From Lactarius indigo (Eukaryota > Basidiomycota > Agaricomycetes > Russulales > Russulaceae): a stretch of 64,000 bases of DNA. How positions within the stretch are numbered: the stretch's first letter is position 1; each line of letters starts with the position of its first letter. The position numbers and the translations under genes were made by a program. The DNA is taken from positions 62,001 through 126,000 of the forward strand of contig JAFKAC010000001.1 in assembly GCA_025766275.1 (NCBI GenBank), read 5' to 3'. This document shows positions 22,392-33,281 of the stretch, in pieces. The notes below the pieces were generated by a model. It was not told the DNA's origin. It did no database searches and saw nothing but the letters and a program-made list of their open reading frames with translations.

Positions 22392-24294
22392 TCGTAGAGT
22401 TCAACGGACCCTCGAGGTTCCGCCCAGTTGAGTTCAACTTCGACCACTTGTGTTGGGTAGAAGTTACGTGGAACCCCATAGACTCCCAGTGGGACGTCAT
22501 ACGACCAGCTGGACCCAGATATTGTTGCGACATCGACGCACGAGAACTCAATAGCCGAGCAGATTGGGGACCCATCGATGGACAAGTACGAGAACACTCC
22601 ACAGGAGAGGTAGTATCAGAAGAAGAAGGGAGTCAAAGCCAGGAAGAAAGCGAGGGCCGAGAACCAAACCAAACCGAAACAAGCGGAGGAGCTGTACAGG
22701 ATCTCCTTGTAGAACGAGCTGAGTCCGCACATATCACTGAACCAGAGCCAATTCATATTCGATCCCCAGCCATCATGGCTACGATAACACGCGCAATGGA
22801 AGAAGTCGCACTAGAGGAAGCGCGAGCAGTGCAAGAAGAAGCAAGGGCCAATCTTATGCCCATTAACCCAGAAACGGGAGTACGTATGACCGCAGATGAC
22901 GCTGCAATCTTCCGAGCGATAGGGTCGGACAGAGGAGACCCTCCATCTGAGCGACGACCAGCAATGGAACTACCTCCAGGAGTGGGAGGCCCAGGAGACG
23001 ACCCGCCACCACCACCAGGAGGAGGTATTCCCTTCGACCTGCGGAGAACCGAACCACCAAGAGGATTGCCCCGCGACCCGCCCGGAGGAGGAGGCGGAGG
23101 CGGCGGCGATGGAGGAGGAGGTGGTGGAGGCGTAGGGGACAGAGGACATCCCAGTGAAAAGTTAACCGGCGAGCCACCTTCCATTTTCGACGGAGACAGA
23201 CTTAAAGTCGACCAATTCCTCACGCAGTGGCACGTTTATTGGGGAATGAACCTGGACGCCCCCATCATGCGCAACGATTACAGGAGATGCCTCCTATTCC
23301 TTTCATACATCAAAGGTGGAGCAGTCAGCGAATGGGTGCTATCCTTCCTGAACTGGCTCAACCAACAGATACAACGAGGAATCAGCCCCTACACATGAGG
23401 CCTATGGGACGCTGTAGCCGACAGTTTTAGCCAACGTTTCGAGAACACGCTGGAAAGAGAGCAAGCACAAGCCATATTACGAAAGGGCTTCAAAATGATC
23501 GGAGAGGATATTGATAAGTACGTCAACGACTTCGAACAACTAGCGCGGAAAGCTCATTACCACCTCAACGAACCGCAAACCATCGACTTATTTACGTCGG
23601 GTTTGCCCAAGGAATTATTCAAAAACGCGTTCCAATTCGATGAGCCCGTGACGTTCGACGACTGGAAAAGAGCTGTCCTCAAGCGACAGAAAAACTACAT
23701 CCACCTCAAGGCAAGGCTTAACGAATACAAGAATACGACGACTCAGCCAAAAAAGCAGACCGGCAACGCAGGATGGGCACTGCCGCAAAACTTGCCACAG
23801 ACCAATCCATGGGCAATGGACACCTCCGCCGACCATGCCAAAGTATGACTGGCCGGATCCGAAGATATCGACTTCAATAAACTGCCCCACCACGACTGGT
23901 CAACACCACCCTTCCCACCGCGAGGAGGTCTGGGAGCCAGAGGACGGGGAAGGGGCGGATCTAGAAGGGACCTAAGGAACGTCCTCTGTTACAATTGTGA
24001 CGCTCCAGGGCATCTCTCACGAAATTGCCCGTACCCCCGACGACAGAGGCAGTGGCAGAACGCCCCATCCAGCAGCAGAATGACAGAAACCGCCTGGCCA
24101 CCGCAATGGCCAGGATCACCGGGCCCCGCATCCCAATACGAACCATCGCTGCCGGGGTACGTGACGCCAGCACCCAGTGCGACGCCTGCGCCACAAATTA
24201 AAGCGACAAAGACAGCAGGAGAACAGGCGAAGGAGTGGCTGACGCAAGTAGCCAACAGCACGGATGAGGTGAAAGACCTCATACTTCAAGATCT

Positions 24295-27200
24295 ATGGGG
24301 AAAAGAGGGTTTTCAGGGCGCCTGAACCCATCAGTCTGGGTGAGGGCCTTACAATGTAATTCTGTAATTGTGACAACGCGCTATCGATCTTTGCGAATTC
24401 CAGTAACTGTCCAAACGAATTACCAAACGACTGAAACACATGCGTTGGTGGACTCCGGAGCCACCGACAACTTTATCAAACCAGGCACGGCGGCCAGGGC
24501 CGGGGTCCCGATATGGCCATTAGAAACGCCTCGCAAAATATGGAATATAGATAACACGGAAAACAAAGCTGGGTTAATCACTCATTATGTTAACCTGGAG
24601 GTGAAAACACGCGGACAGATCAAGAAAATGACCTTCTTGATTACCGATCTCGGCAGCGAAGATATGGTACTGGGTTACCCATGGCTGAGCGCCTTTGAAC
24701 CCACAATCAGCTGGGCAACGGCAACGATGCATCTGGACATGCAACCGGTGGTCTTGGCCACCACCGAAGAACTACTCACCGCACCCACCATACGAGCACT
24801 AATTACAACAGAAAAGGAAGCGATTGTCCGAGAACTGGATGAAGAGACTTTCGCACGAGCCACCACTTCGACAGAGTTGGCCATATCGGCAAAACAACAA
24901 CAGACGGCAGCAGTGCTGCCACCAGTTTATGCAGAATACGGTATGCTATTTGACGAGCAGGCCTCACACCGTTTCCCTCCATTGCGACCCTGGGATCATG
25001 CTATCGACTTCAAACCGTCAGCGCCAGCAGCAATCGACTGCAAGATATACCCCATGACACAAAGAGAAGAAGGCGAATTGAAGGACTTCCTTGACGAGAA
25101 GTTGAAACAGGGATATTTGCGCCCTTCCATTTCCCCGTATGCCTCGTCCTTCTTTTTTATTAAAAAGAAGGACGGAAAACTACGCCCAGTGCAGGACTAC
25201 CGTGTCATCAATTCACACACCATCCGCAACCAGTACCCGCTGCCGCTAATTCAAGACCTCATCCTCGACCTCAGCAACGCACATATTTATACGAAGCTTG
25301 ACATCCGCTGGGGCTATAACAACATCCGTATCCGTGACGGAGACCAGGAGAAAGCAGCGTTTAAAACTAAATTTGGCCTTTTTGAACCCACCGTTATGTT
25401 CTTTGGCCTCACCAACTCCCCTGCCACCTTCCAGGCGATGATGAATCATATCTACCGCGACACAATCGCAAAACATGAGCGATTGGGAACCACGATACGT
25501 GTCTACATGGATGATATTGGCGTAGCCACTCATTTTGACCACGACTTGGCAGCTCATATCAGCGCGGTACGCGACGTTCTTGAGGTCGCGTGCGAACACG
25601 ACCTCTATTTCAAGCTTGAGAAGTGCCTGTTCCACCAGCCGCGGATGGATTACCTGGGGGTAATCCTTGAAAGGGGGGTGACCCGAATGGACCCCGTAAA
25701 AGTTCAAGGCATCAAAGATTGGCCGACACCAACAAAAGTCAAAGATGTTCGATCGTTTCTCGGCTTTTGTAACTTTTACAGACTCTTTATCCGCGGATTC
25801 GCAACCCACGCTAAACCACTCACCAAATTGACGCAAAAGGACGAGGAATGGCGATGGACTGAGGAAGAAGACAAGGCGTTCAACACCCTCAAGCGCCTCG
25901 TAACTGAAGAGCCGGTGCTGGCACATCCAGTCCTTCAGGACCCATTCGAACTGGAGGTCGATGTCTCCGGATACGCGGTGGGAGCCGTATTATTACAACG
26001 GAAGGCTGACGGAAAGTGACACCCCATAGGCTATTACTCAGCCACACTCTCGGAAGCGGAACGGAACTACGACATTTATGACCTAGAATTGTTAGCAATA
26101 GTAAAGGCATTACGAAACTGGAGACCACTGCTTGCAGGAGCCCCACACAAAATCAAAATTTACTCGGACCACCTCAACCTGCAATACTGGAAGTCGCCGC
26201 AGAAGATTAGCAGACGGATCGCAAGGGAGGTGCTCGAACTTTCTGAATACGACTTCGAGATTCACCACATCAAAGGAAAAAATAACGGCAGAGCAGACGC
26301 CCTATCGAGACGGCCAGACTATGACCAAGGGGAAAACGACAACAGCGAAGTTGTCGTCCTACCCCCCGAGGTCTTCGTAAGAACCCTCAATGCCGCGCGC
26401 ACCTTTGTCGCGAACCCAAACCTGCTACAACCGCGTCACCAGCAAGATAACGAGGTAATTAAGATGTGGGTAGACCCCCATCACCTCAAAAAAATAGAAG
26501 GAGAATGGTACAAGGACGGCAGGTTTGTGATAACCGGGCCTGCCTTGACGTACCGCGTACTAATACACGACCATCACGACCTGCCAATACATGGTCACCC
26601 TGGGGTGGCGAGAACGCAACGGATTCTGGAACGACACTACTGGTGGCCACAACTGCGAAAGGACGTATATGAATACGTACAAGGCTGCGCGGAATGCCAA
26701 CGAAACAAAGTAAACACGAGGCCCATACGGGCAGCATTACATCCTATTACGCCAGTACTGGACGCCGTGCCTTTTCAAACTATAGCCATGGACTTCATTA
26801 CTAAACTCCCACCGTCGCAAGGGTACGACAGTATACTGACCATCACAGACCACGACTGCAGCAAGGCCTCTATCTTCATTCCGTGCAGAGAGGAGATAAC
26901 AGCTGAAGAAACAGCAGCCCTGTATGTCGCTCACGTGTTCAAGCGTTTCGGATTACCACGCAAGTGTATCAGTGACAGAGACCCGCGATTTGCGTCAAAA
27001 TTCACCAGAGAAATATGCCGAGTTCTAGGCATCCAACAGAACATATCAACGGCATACCATCCACGCACCGACGGGCAATCCGAATGGACCAACCAATGGT
27101 TGGAACAGTACCTACGCTTCTGGGTGAACGAGCGGCAAGATAACTGGGCTGCTTACCTGCCAATCACCGAATTCGCGCACAATAACTGGCCGCACGAACA

Positions 27201-29037
27201 TACGAAACAATCGCCATTTCAGCTCCTAATGGGATTCAACCCGCAAGCGGATTGGACTGATAAGCCGTCCCCTCTCCCTCAGGTCACAAAGCAACTGACG
27301 CAACTAAAAGAGGCTAGGAAGGACGCCCAACGTCTCATGAAACGAGCCCAGGAGGCGTGGGTCCGCAATAAAGATACGCCCAGATTCAAGATAGGAGACC
27401 TCGTGTGGCTAGAAGGCAAGCATCTGCGAACCAATCAGCCCACGGCAAAACTGGCGGCGCGACGCCACGGACCATTTCGGGTGACACAGGTGATGTCCCC
27501 TTACAATTATCGACTAGAACTCCCTGTCCAGTGGAGCATTCACCCAGTGTTCCACATCGATCTTCTCATGCCATACAAACAAACCACCCTCCATGGAGAG
27601 AACTTCACACGACCGCCGCCCGAGTTGATCGATGGGGAAGAAGAATACGAGGTCGAGGCCATTCTGGACTCTCGGCACTTCGGCAGAGGGAGATGACTCC
27701 AGTACCTCATCAAATGGAAGGGATACCCTGACTCGGAGAATCAGTGGGTCAACAAAGATGACGTCTTCGCACCGGAAGCGCTCCGTCTCTATCAGGAAAC
27801 GCAAGCTCACGGAGCAGCGGTTAAAAGGGGCTCAACCCGTACTCAGGAGAGTCATCCCCTCTTCCTTCGATCTACCATTACCACTCTCATGCCCACTTCC
27901 CCTCTGCAACATGTCACCCAAGCGATCCTCCTCGACTCCCTTGCAGAAGACGCTCGGGCGCTCCTCGCAGAAGACGACGAGACTGAGATTCCCAATGCCC
28001 AAATCACCCCGTACACACCTGTCGGCCAGCCAGAGGGCCGCATCACCGCACAAGAGTGGGCAAACGTCCTTGCCCAATTTCCAGACCCCACGCAACAGCC
28101 CGACGACGAATCCGTTGTCGTCCACGTCTTCCGCGACGAACGTGGGGAGCGCGAGCCCATCGCTGCCATCCCCCCAAGCGACGACCTCGTCGGCGTTCGC
28201 GGAATTTTCCCGAGCAACGACGAGCGTACAAGCTCTCCTGGAGTACGAGTTGGACGGTTGGAGGAGGGTAGCGGCGGAGTGGCAGAAGGAACAGTTAGAC
28301 TCAGCCGCGGCCCGACTGAGAGAGATGCGTGAGCGGCGGCAGCGATGGAGGCTGCTGAGGCTGGCCATGACGACGACGATTACTACCCGGCACGGCACGC
28401 CTTCCTTCGAACGAAAGGCGACCCTACTAATCCCCGCATCACACCTTGGCTCGTCAACTCTGACGGGTCTGCCATGTACCGAGGACGTGTGCGTGTACCA
28501 GGTGCCGCCGACCATCGCCCCTTCACCGCCGCTGACGACCCCGCGCACGTTATTGCGCCTGAAGGGTTCCGGGCAAATAGACGACCCCATCACATTCCAT
28601 ACCCCATCACCGGGCCCGACGGAGTAGAGAGGGACACTTCCCACGTCCAGATCATAGGAGGGGCGGACCCCCTTATACTGGGAGTCATACCGGGCTCCCC
28701 ACACTTATATGGTAAGCCCCTTTATGCCGAACCCCACGTGAATGCCGCGCTCCGCCCCACGTACCCCCATGAAGACCTCGTCATCTTCACCGCGGACCGC
28801 GTCACGGACCGTGCCCTCAACCGCATCAACGACGAGACGCTCACCGCGGAGGTCACACGCTACCGCGCGGCCAGCTTTGAGCTGGAACGACTCCGAGCAC
28901 GGGTGGCGCAGCTGCGAGACATGATCGCGTGCGTGCAGAGTGACAGGCAGGACTCCATCTATCGACTGGAGCGCGCCACTGCACTCGAACGCATTGCCGA
29001 CGAACAGTGAGATTGGCCGGCAAGGGACTTTCAGTGA
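24295..29037 (+). pseudogene. E1 pol (four internal TGA codons)
   Basis: One continuous frame is interrupted by TGA at 26017, 27694, 28330 and 29008. Domains in order: aspartic protease (LVDSGATDNFI), reverse transcriptase with YMDD, RNase H, integrase with HHCC and D,D,E, chromodomain (KWKGYPDSENQW), then the long C-terminal extension. At all four stops the intact E2 copy has Arg. No frameshift is seen. It starts 31 nt inside gag in the -1 frame. Confidence 0.92.
24307..24313 (+). promoter_or_regulatory. E1 gag-pol -1 frameshift heptamer G GGT TTT
   Basis: In the gag frame the codons read GAG GGT TTT CAG. The heptamer GGGTTTT fits the X XXY YYZ rule, and slipping by -1 enters the pol frame directly. 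A second candidate, G GGA AAA, lies 9 nt upstream in E1 only. The GGGTTTT heptamer is at the same place in E2 and E3. Confidence 0.6.
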
Positions 29038-29067
29038 GTCGGGGTCTCACGCTGAAAAAGGGGGTGA

Positions 29068-29558
29068 TGTTACGTTTCGACTCGGGATCTGCTACCCTTA
29101 CTGTACCGGTTGCAACTACGGCGGTAAGGTAGATTAGTTGCGGACTTACTTACAGTGATACGGTAGTGCGATAGGCGATAGGGGGCGATAGCTGACTGAT
29201 GACCAATGCCACTAGTACAGGTACTAGTAGTATTAGGGTTCGAGTGATTTCTGCGATACGTTGGACGCTACTATACTGTGACTCATAGCAGCGCTTCTAA
29301 GCCTGCTCGACTTGTATTCAAACTGTCTTGCGAAGACCAAGATACGACATCTTGGTCTTCTTGAATTGTCACTTCTCTTCTCTCCTTCTATCCAACTTCG
29401 TATTGAGACCAACGCGTTAGAACCTGTCGGTGTACCTTCACGTATTCACTAAGACAGAGACTTGGACCTTCGCGTCTTCAAGTAGAACTCAGAATCATAT
29501 CGCTAAGTCGTTACCGCCATTCGAGCTCAAGTCGAGCTAACGTCGTGACGGCGTAACA
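29068..29558 (+). repeat. E1 3' LTR, preceded by purine tract
   Basis: It is equal in length to the 5' LTR. A purine-rich tract (AAAAAGGGGGTGA, 29055-29067) abuts it, as expected for plus-strand priming. Six differences from the 5' LTR were found by eye, all transitions, five of them at CpG sites. Confidence 0.93.
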
Positions 29559-29563
29559 TGCAG

Positions 29564-31185
29564 TCTCATCTTCGTTATCTTGTTCGTCATCTTCGACACC
29601 CGACATTATAGCGACATCAAAACCCGGCTTCTCAACTGAGAAAAAACGGTCCTCGGCTGGCCGACCATCGATCGATGGTCTGTGAGGAATCATTGTGACC
29701 ACTGACTGGATGGCTTTGACGTCAACAAACTTGAGCACGCCGTCTCCTAAATAAACACACAACCAAAGTGTGTTCATGGACAATCGGAGTAGTGATGAGT
29801 CTGGCTGCGAATATAGTGATACTAGAGCGAGAGCTGTATCTTGGTCCTCGTGATGGAGATGTATGAAAAAGTACACTTCTGCGATGCGTGTTTCACCGCC
29901 GAGGCGAAGCTAGGAGGGCCGACCAACGCAGTCAGCCTTGAGAATGTAGCAGGAGAGGCAGGATTCACCTTTACATTCTGTGCTGTACGTCGCTTCTCGA
30001 GAGGCTTCTGTTTTTCCTTCCATGCGCTGTAGCAGTTTTGCCCTGTGGGGATTCGCAACTTTGCCCATCTGTGCACGGAAACACTGGGCGGAGTGGAGGG
30101 AAACAGCTCTCACAATGCCCGCACCTCATTTTCTCGTAGGGGGTGTGGAGAGGCGTCCTGCGCACGCAATAAGACGAAGCCATCTCCTAGATCCTTCGAC
30201 CCTCTAGGGAGAGACCGCCTATGGTCTTCGTCGAGGTCAGGAATCATAGCTTTGAGAGCATTGACCCGAGCACGCCTGACCCCACGCTCCGATAGATTCG
30301 CAAACGGATTTGAGTGTTGCTTTATTTCCTCACCTAAGTTGCCGATTGTTCTCTCGAGCGTCCATTGAGACGAACACACTGGGGGGCCGAGACGCACAAC
30401 CTCGCAGGGGAGGTGGAGGACAGAATGGAGGCATGGCCGTACAAAATGAATGCGGGTTTGTTGTCGTTGGCAGTATATGACTTCGAATTCCTGAGCAAAC
30501 GAGCTCAGAGCCAAGTGGGCGCCGCGCACATTCTGCCGGCTAATATTGTGCTGGTTCATAAGCCGTATACCATGTACAAGCTTGCAGAAATTGGAATAAT
30601 ATAAGTTAGGAAGTATGCCGTATAATAAACTGGGAGCTAAGCCATAGAGATAGAGAAGGAATTCCCAGGCTTTGTAACCGCTGGTTAGCTTCTCGGCGAT
30701 GTTACGTGGGGGACGATCGAAGGAGCTCGGCAGATAATGAAGGGTGTCAGCAACAGATTTGCCGTGCTGCTGCCAGACGTCACCTCGGAGAACAGCCCAG
30801 GTCCATGTAGACTTATCATCCGGCGTTGTACAGTCGATAGTACCGCGCCAAAGACTGAGCATGAGATCCGACAGATTCAATGCCGCAAGATGCATAATGT
30901 CCGAGCCTGCAGATTTCGGCAGTCCTAGCGTAGCCGTGGGGTCAAGACCAGAGAAGATAGAAGGCTTTGAGATACCAGTTGCAAGCCGCTGAGCTTTGTA
31001 CTGCGCCTCGTTAGGGGATGCAACCAGATATCTGAGATTCGCGGTGTAGACATCCGACGAGGCTTTTGAGAGTGTCTTGACATCGATATCCACATGTGTA
31101 CTTCCTTCGACGCTGTAATTCACTGGCTTCAAGAGCGCTGGGAAATAATGCTTCCCTTGTGGCTCACGGCGCCCAGGCAGCCCAC
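29564..31185 (-). pseudogene. CACTA-type tnp2 transposase, C-terminal portion
   Basis: Exons are 31185-30114 (truncated by E5), 30068-29969 and 29909 downwards, with 45- and 59-nt introns. The frame is open through all three. Recognisable tnp2 blocks include GKHYFPALLKPVNYSVEG, NLYYSNFCKLVHGIRL, QWTLERTIGNLGEEIKQ, IPTGQNCYSAWKE and DVKAIQSVVTMIPHRP. The N-terminal part with the catalytic core is absent here; it should lie beyond the far end of E5, outside the window. The C-terminus is split by E1, with the last codons at 21102-21122. It has no nonsense codons of its own, so it was interrupted rather than decayed. Confidence 0.85.
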
Positions 31186-31870
31186 TGTCACGAACCTATA
31201 AACCTGGTCGTGACTCAAGGCGCTTAGAACCGGGCCGGGCTTACGTCATCAGCTTCCTAAAGGGGAAATCCGAAATCGGAGTTTGAATTTCGCTCTCCGA
31301 CGATCACGTGATGTGTCACGTGATTAGCCTGTCTTTCCAAGTCACATGCATACTTGCACGTGTATCAATCAACAGTTGATCATTTATCGATCAACGAAGA
31401 TAATCAACCAAGTCACAAGAACACGTGTTCTAATCACGGGTCCCGCAGTTGCTGTGGAAGCACGCCACTATGGCGCAATATGGCGTCATCGACTGTGGCG
31501 CAGTCGTACCATGCTTATCTTTTATTCTGATTAGACAGTATTAATAACTTGTCTCTGGAATGTTCCAATCCGCAGTATTGCGCAGCACTCGTGGACAGGC
31601 CCTAAGCCTGCCCTAAATCTACGCACAGACCACCCCCTGTAGTATATAAGCTAGCGCAATCTATCGGACAGTCCCTCAGACTGTCCACTTGTGACATCTT
31701 CCCTCTCTTGCCTCTCAGCTCCTTCGAGTGCCCCACCTTGTGTGCGCCACTATCTTCTTTGAGCCAAGACGCCTCCTCTTCGCCCCCTTTGACGCTCTCT
31801 CCGTCTCTACCTCGCCCGCCGTCATCTTCAACCGTATCCCTCGCTGTCGAGTGACAGTGAGTTCACCACA
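31186..31870 (+). repeat. E5 5' LTR (proposed limits)
   Basis: The start TGTCACGAACC abuts the interrupted transposase frame. A TATATAAG box lies at 31643-31650. An inverted repeat (arms 31666-31673 and 31679-31686, loop CCTCA) brackets the presumed transcription start near 31679. The 3' limit (CACCACA, 31870) is inferred from the self-priming site 2 nt downstream, by analogy with E1-E3. No partner LTR is available in the window, so the right limit is uncertain. Confidence 0.55.
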
Positions 31871-31912
31871 CTTGGACAGTCTTTTTAATAGACTGACCTC
31901 GGGCTTCCCCAG
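31857..31912 (+). other. E5 leader intron, predicted, creates ORF1 ATG
   Basis: The donor is ACA|GTGAGT, the branch site CTGAC (31893-31897) and the acceptor CCCCAG. The length of 56 nt matches the host introns here. Joining A31856 to T31913-G31914 produces ATG in frame with ORF1. The intron contains the presumed primer-binding site. Confidence 0.6.
31873..31881 (+). promoter_or_regulatory. E5 candidate self-priming site
   Basis: TGGACAGTC is the exact complement of 31679-31687, the presumed RNA 5' end about 36 nt after the TATA box. It starts 2 nt after the proposed LTR end, the same geometry as in E1-E3. Confidence 0.5.
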
Positions 31913-33174
31913 TGTCTGACTATAACTACGAGTACGACTTCTCGCAGTACGGTCAGTGGGACGGAGACTCTGCCAGCTACCAGTCGGAGTTCGACAACCA
32001 AGGTAGCCCCCTTGACTTTTCCCGCACCTCCCCTGTTCCCTCCACCTCCGCTGTCCGTCTTGACAGCCTCCGCTTCACCGCCCCCTACACCCCCGCCACC
32101 TTCGGTGGTGACGAGCCCCCTGCCCCTGTTGCCCTTGTTCGGGACGCAACCCCCGAACTAGTTTACCCCTACGCTCCGGCTGAAGAAGCCACCCCTCGTC
32201 CGTCCCCTCGCCCCCTGTCCCCCAGCACCGCCCAGTTCTATGAAGAGGTCCTCGAGATCACCGACCTCAATGGGAACATCATCCCCCTGTCCCCTGAACT
32301 CCGCGCCGAGTCTGCGCCTCCCCTCCGAGTCCCGACCCCCCGCCCCCCTCTTTCCCTTCGTGGCTCTCCTTCGCCACCTCCTGTTCTTCCTCCGACTCCT
32401 CGTCGCTCTCCGTCTCCTGTTCCGGTCCCCTCCCGCCTTGCAACCCCCGACTCGCCGATTGACTACGAGCGAGTAGCAGAACAAGGCCCCGTCTTCCCTC
32501 CAGCCCCTCACCCCGAACAAGAGAACCTCCCTCCCCTCGGCCCCACCGCCTACCAAGCCCCCCCTTGCCTCCTTTCCCAAGGAGAGCACCCCCACCAGTA
32601 CATCTCCATCGTCACCCCCCAAGGAGAATCTTGGCGGCCTGCTTCCACGACCCTCCGGGAACTAATTAGAAAAGTTCCCCTCACCACCTCACTCGCTAAT
32701 TTCCCCCTGGTCTTTCCTTCTGTTACCCCCTTCCGTCTTCTCCCCCCTCACGTCTACACCCTTTTCCCGCGTGTTGTTGACCCCGCTCAACACCCTGACT
32801 TCCCTCCTTTGTACATCTGTTCCAAGGCCATCTATGACCTTCCTTCCCCTGACACCCCCCTTGGGACTATCCGTTACGACTTTAGGGAAGGTCTGCGGCG
32901 CGCCTTTGTCCCCCTTGCTAACGTTCACAGAGCTGGGTACATTGACTCTCTAGTAACCCTAGAGATCCAGGACTTTTTGGACGGAAGAATCGTTACCACT
33001 TACGGACATTTACGCTTTGCTTTTGACGGACAAATTTACGCTTACCACCAGGCCTATTTCTTTGAGGACTTGGTTCGTTCTACCCCCCACCTTCTCGCTT
33101 ATTGTCTTTCCCCTCGTATTCCTGCCAATCCCTTCAGTTTCATCTCTACTTTCCCCGACGACCAGCCACTTTAG
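31913..33174 (+). CDS. E5 ORF1, methionine-free protein of unknown function
   Basis: The frame is open from 31897 to TAG at 33172-33174. No ATG codon occurs in frame; with the spliced start the protein has 420 residues and a single Met. The N-terminus is Tyr/Asp-rich (DYNYEYDFSQYGQWDGD), followed by about 150 Pro/Ser-rich residues. The last 200 residues look globular (YIDSLVTLEIQDFLDGRI and FAFDGQIYAYHQAYFFEDL). No known domain is recognised. Codon use is C-rich like the rest of E5. It lies directly after the LTR, where gag normally sits. Confidence 0.6.
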
Positions 33175-33281
33175 ATAAGTGGTTATATATTTGCCTTGTC
33201 TTGAAACGAGTGTTTTAAGTGCAACGCAAAGTAAGTAAGTGTTACTTATTGGAGTTTTAAACTTAAATCGAGTGATTTAAG
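33166..33281 (+). promoter_or_regulatory. E5 ORF1-ORF2 spacer with four consecutive hairpins
   Basis: The hairpins are 33166-33182 (CCACTT/AAGTGG, with the ORF1 stop codon in the loop), 33200-33219 (8 bp with one G.U, GAGT loop), 33232-33248 (TAAGTAA/TTACTTA) and 33262-33281 (CTTAAATC/GATTTAAG, GAGT loop). The word GAGTGNTTTAAGTGC occurs twice (33208 and 33270). The last hairpin ends exactly at the AG of the predicted ORF2 acceptor. Confidence 0.65.
33231..33281 (+). other. E5 predicted intron creating ORF2 ATG
   Basis: The donor is AAA|GTAAGT and the acceptor TTTAAG; length 51 nt. The branch site is weak. Joining A33230 to T33282-G33283 gives ATG CCT CCT in frame with ORF2. Alternatively the U5 donor at 31857 could splice to this acceptor and give the same ATG. 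Confidence 0.45.

Larger units (their letters stand above)
21638..24325 (+). pseudogene. E1 gag (interrupted, two nonsense codons)
   Basis: The frame opens at GTG 21638 with no ATG before it. It is interrupted after codon 46 by a solo copia LTR (21776-22391) plus a 5-bp duplication (621 bp, frame-neutral). It continues with FNFDHLCWVEV.., a poly-Gly/Pro stretch (about 23020-23150), the capsid-like block DQFLTQWHVYWGMN, and the zinc knuckle CYNCDAPGHLSRNC. TGA codons at 23396-23398 and 23846-23848 stand where E2 and E3 have Arg. The natural stop is TGA at 24323-24325. Confidence 0.9.
21128..29558 (+). mobile_element. E1: Ty3/gypsy chromovirus (Tf2-like), full length, decayed
   Basis: Its 8431 bp are bounded by 491-bp LTRs (21128-21618, 29068-29558) with TG..CA ends and a 5-bp target duplication TGCAG. 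The order is LTR, self-priming site, gag, pol (protease, RT, RNase H, integrase, chromodomain, extension), purine tract, LTR. The gag carries two and the pol four internal TGA codons, plus a solo copia LTR. It is non-autonomous now. It belongs to the same subfamily as E2 and is a distant relative of E3. Confidence 0.96.
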
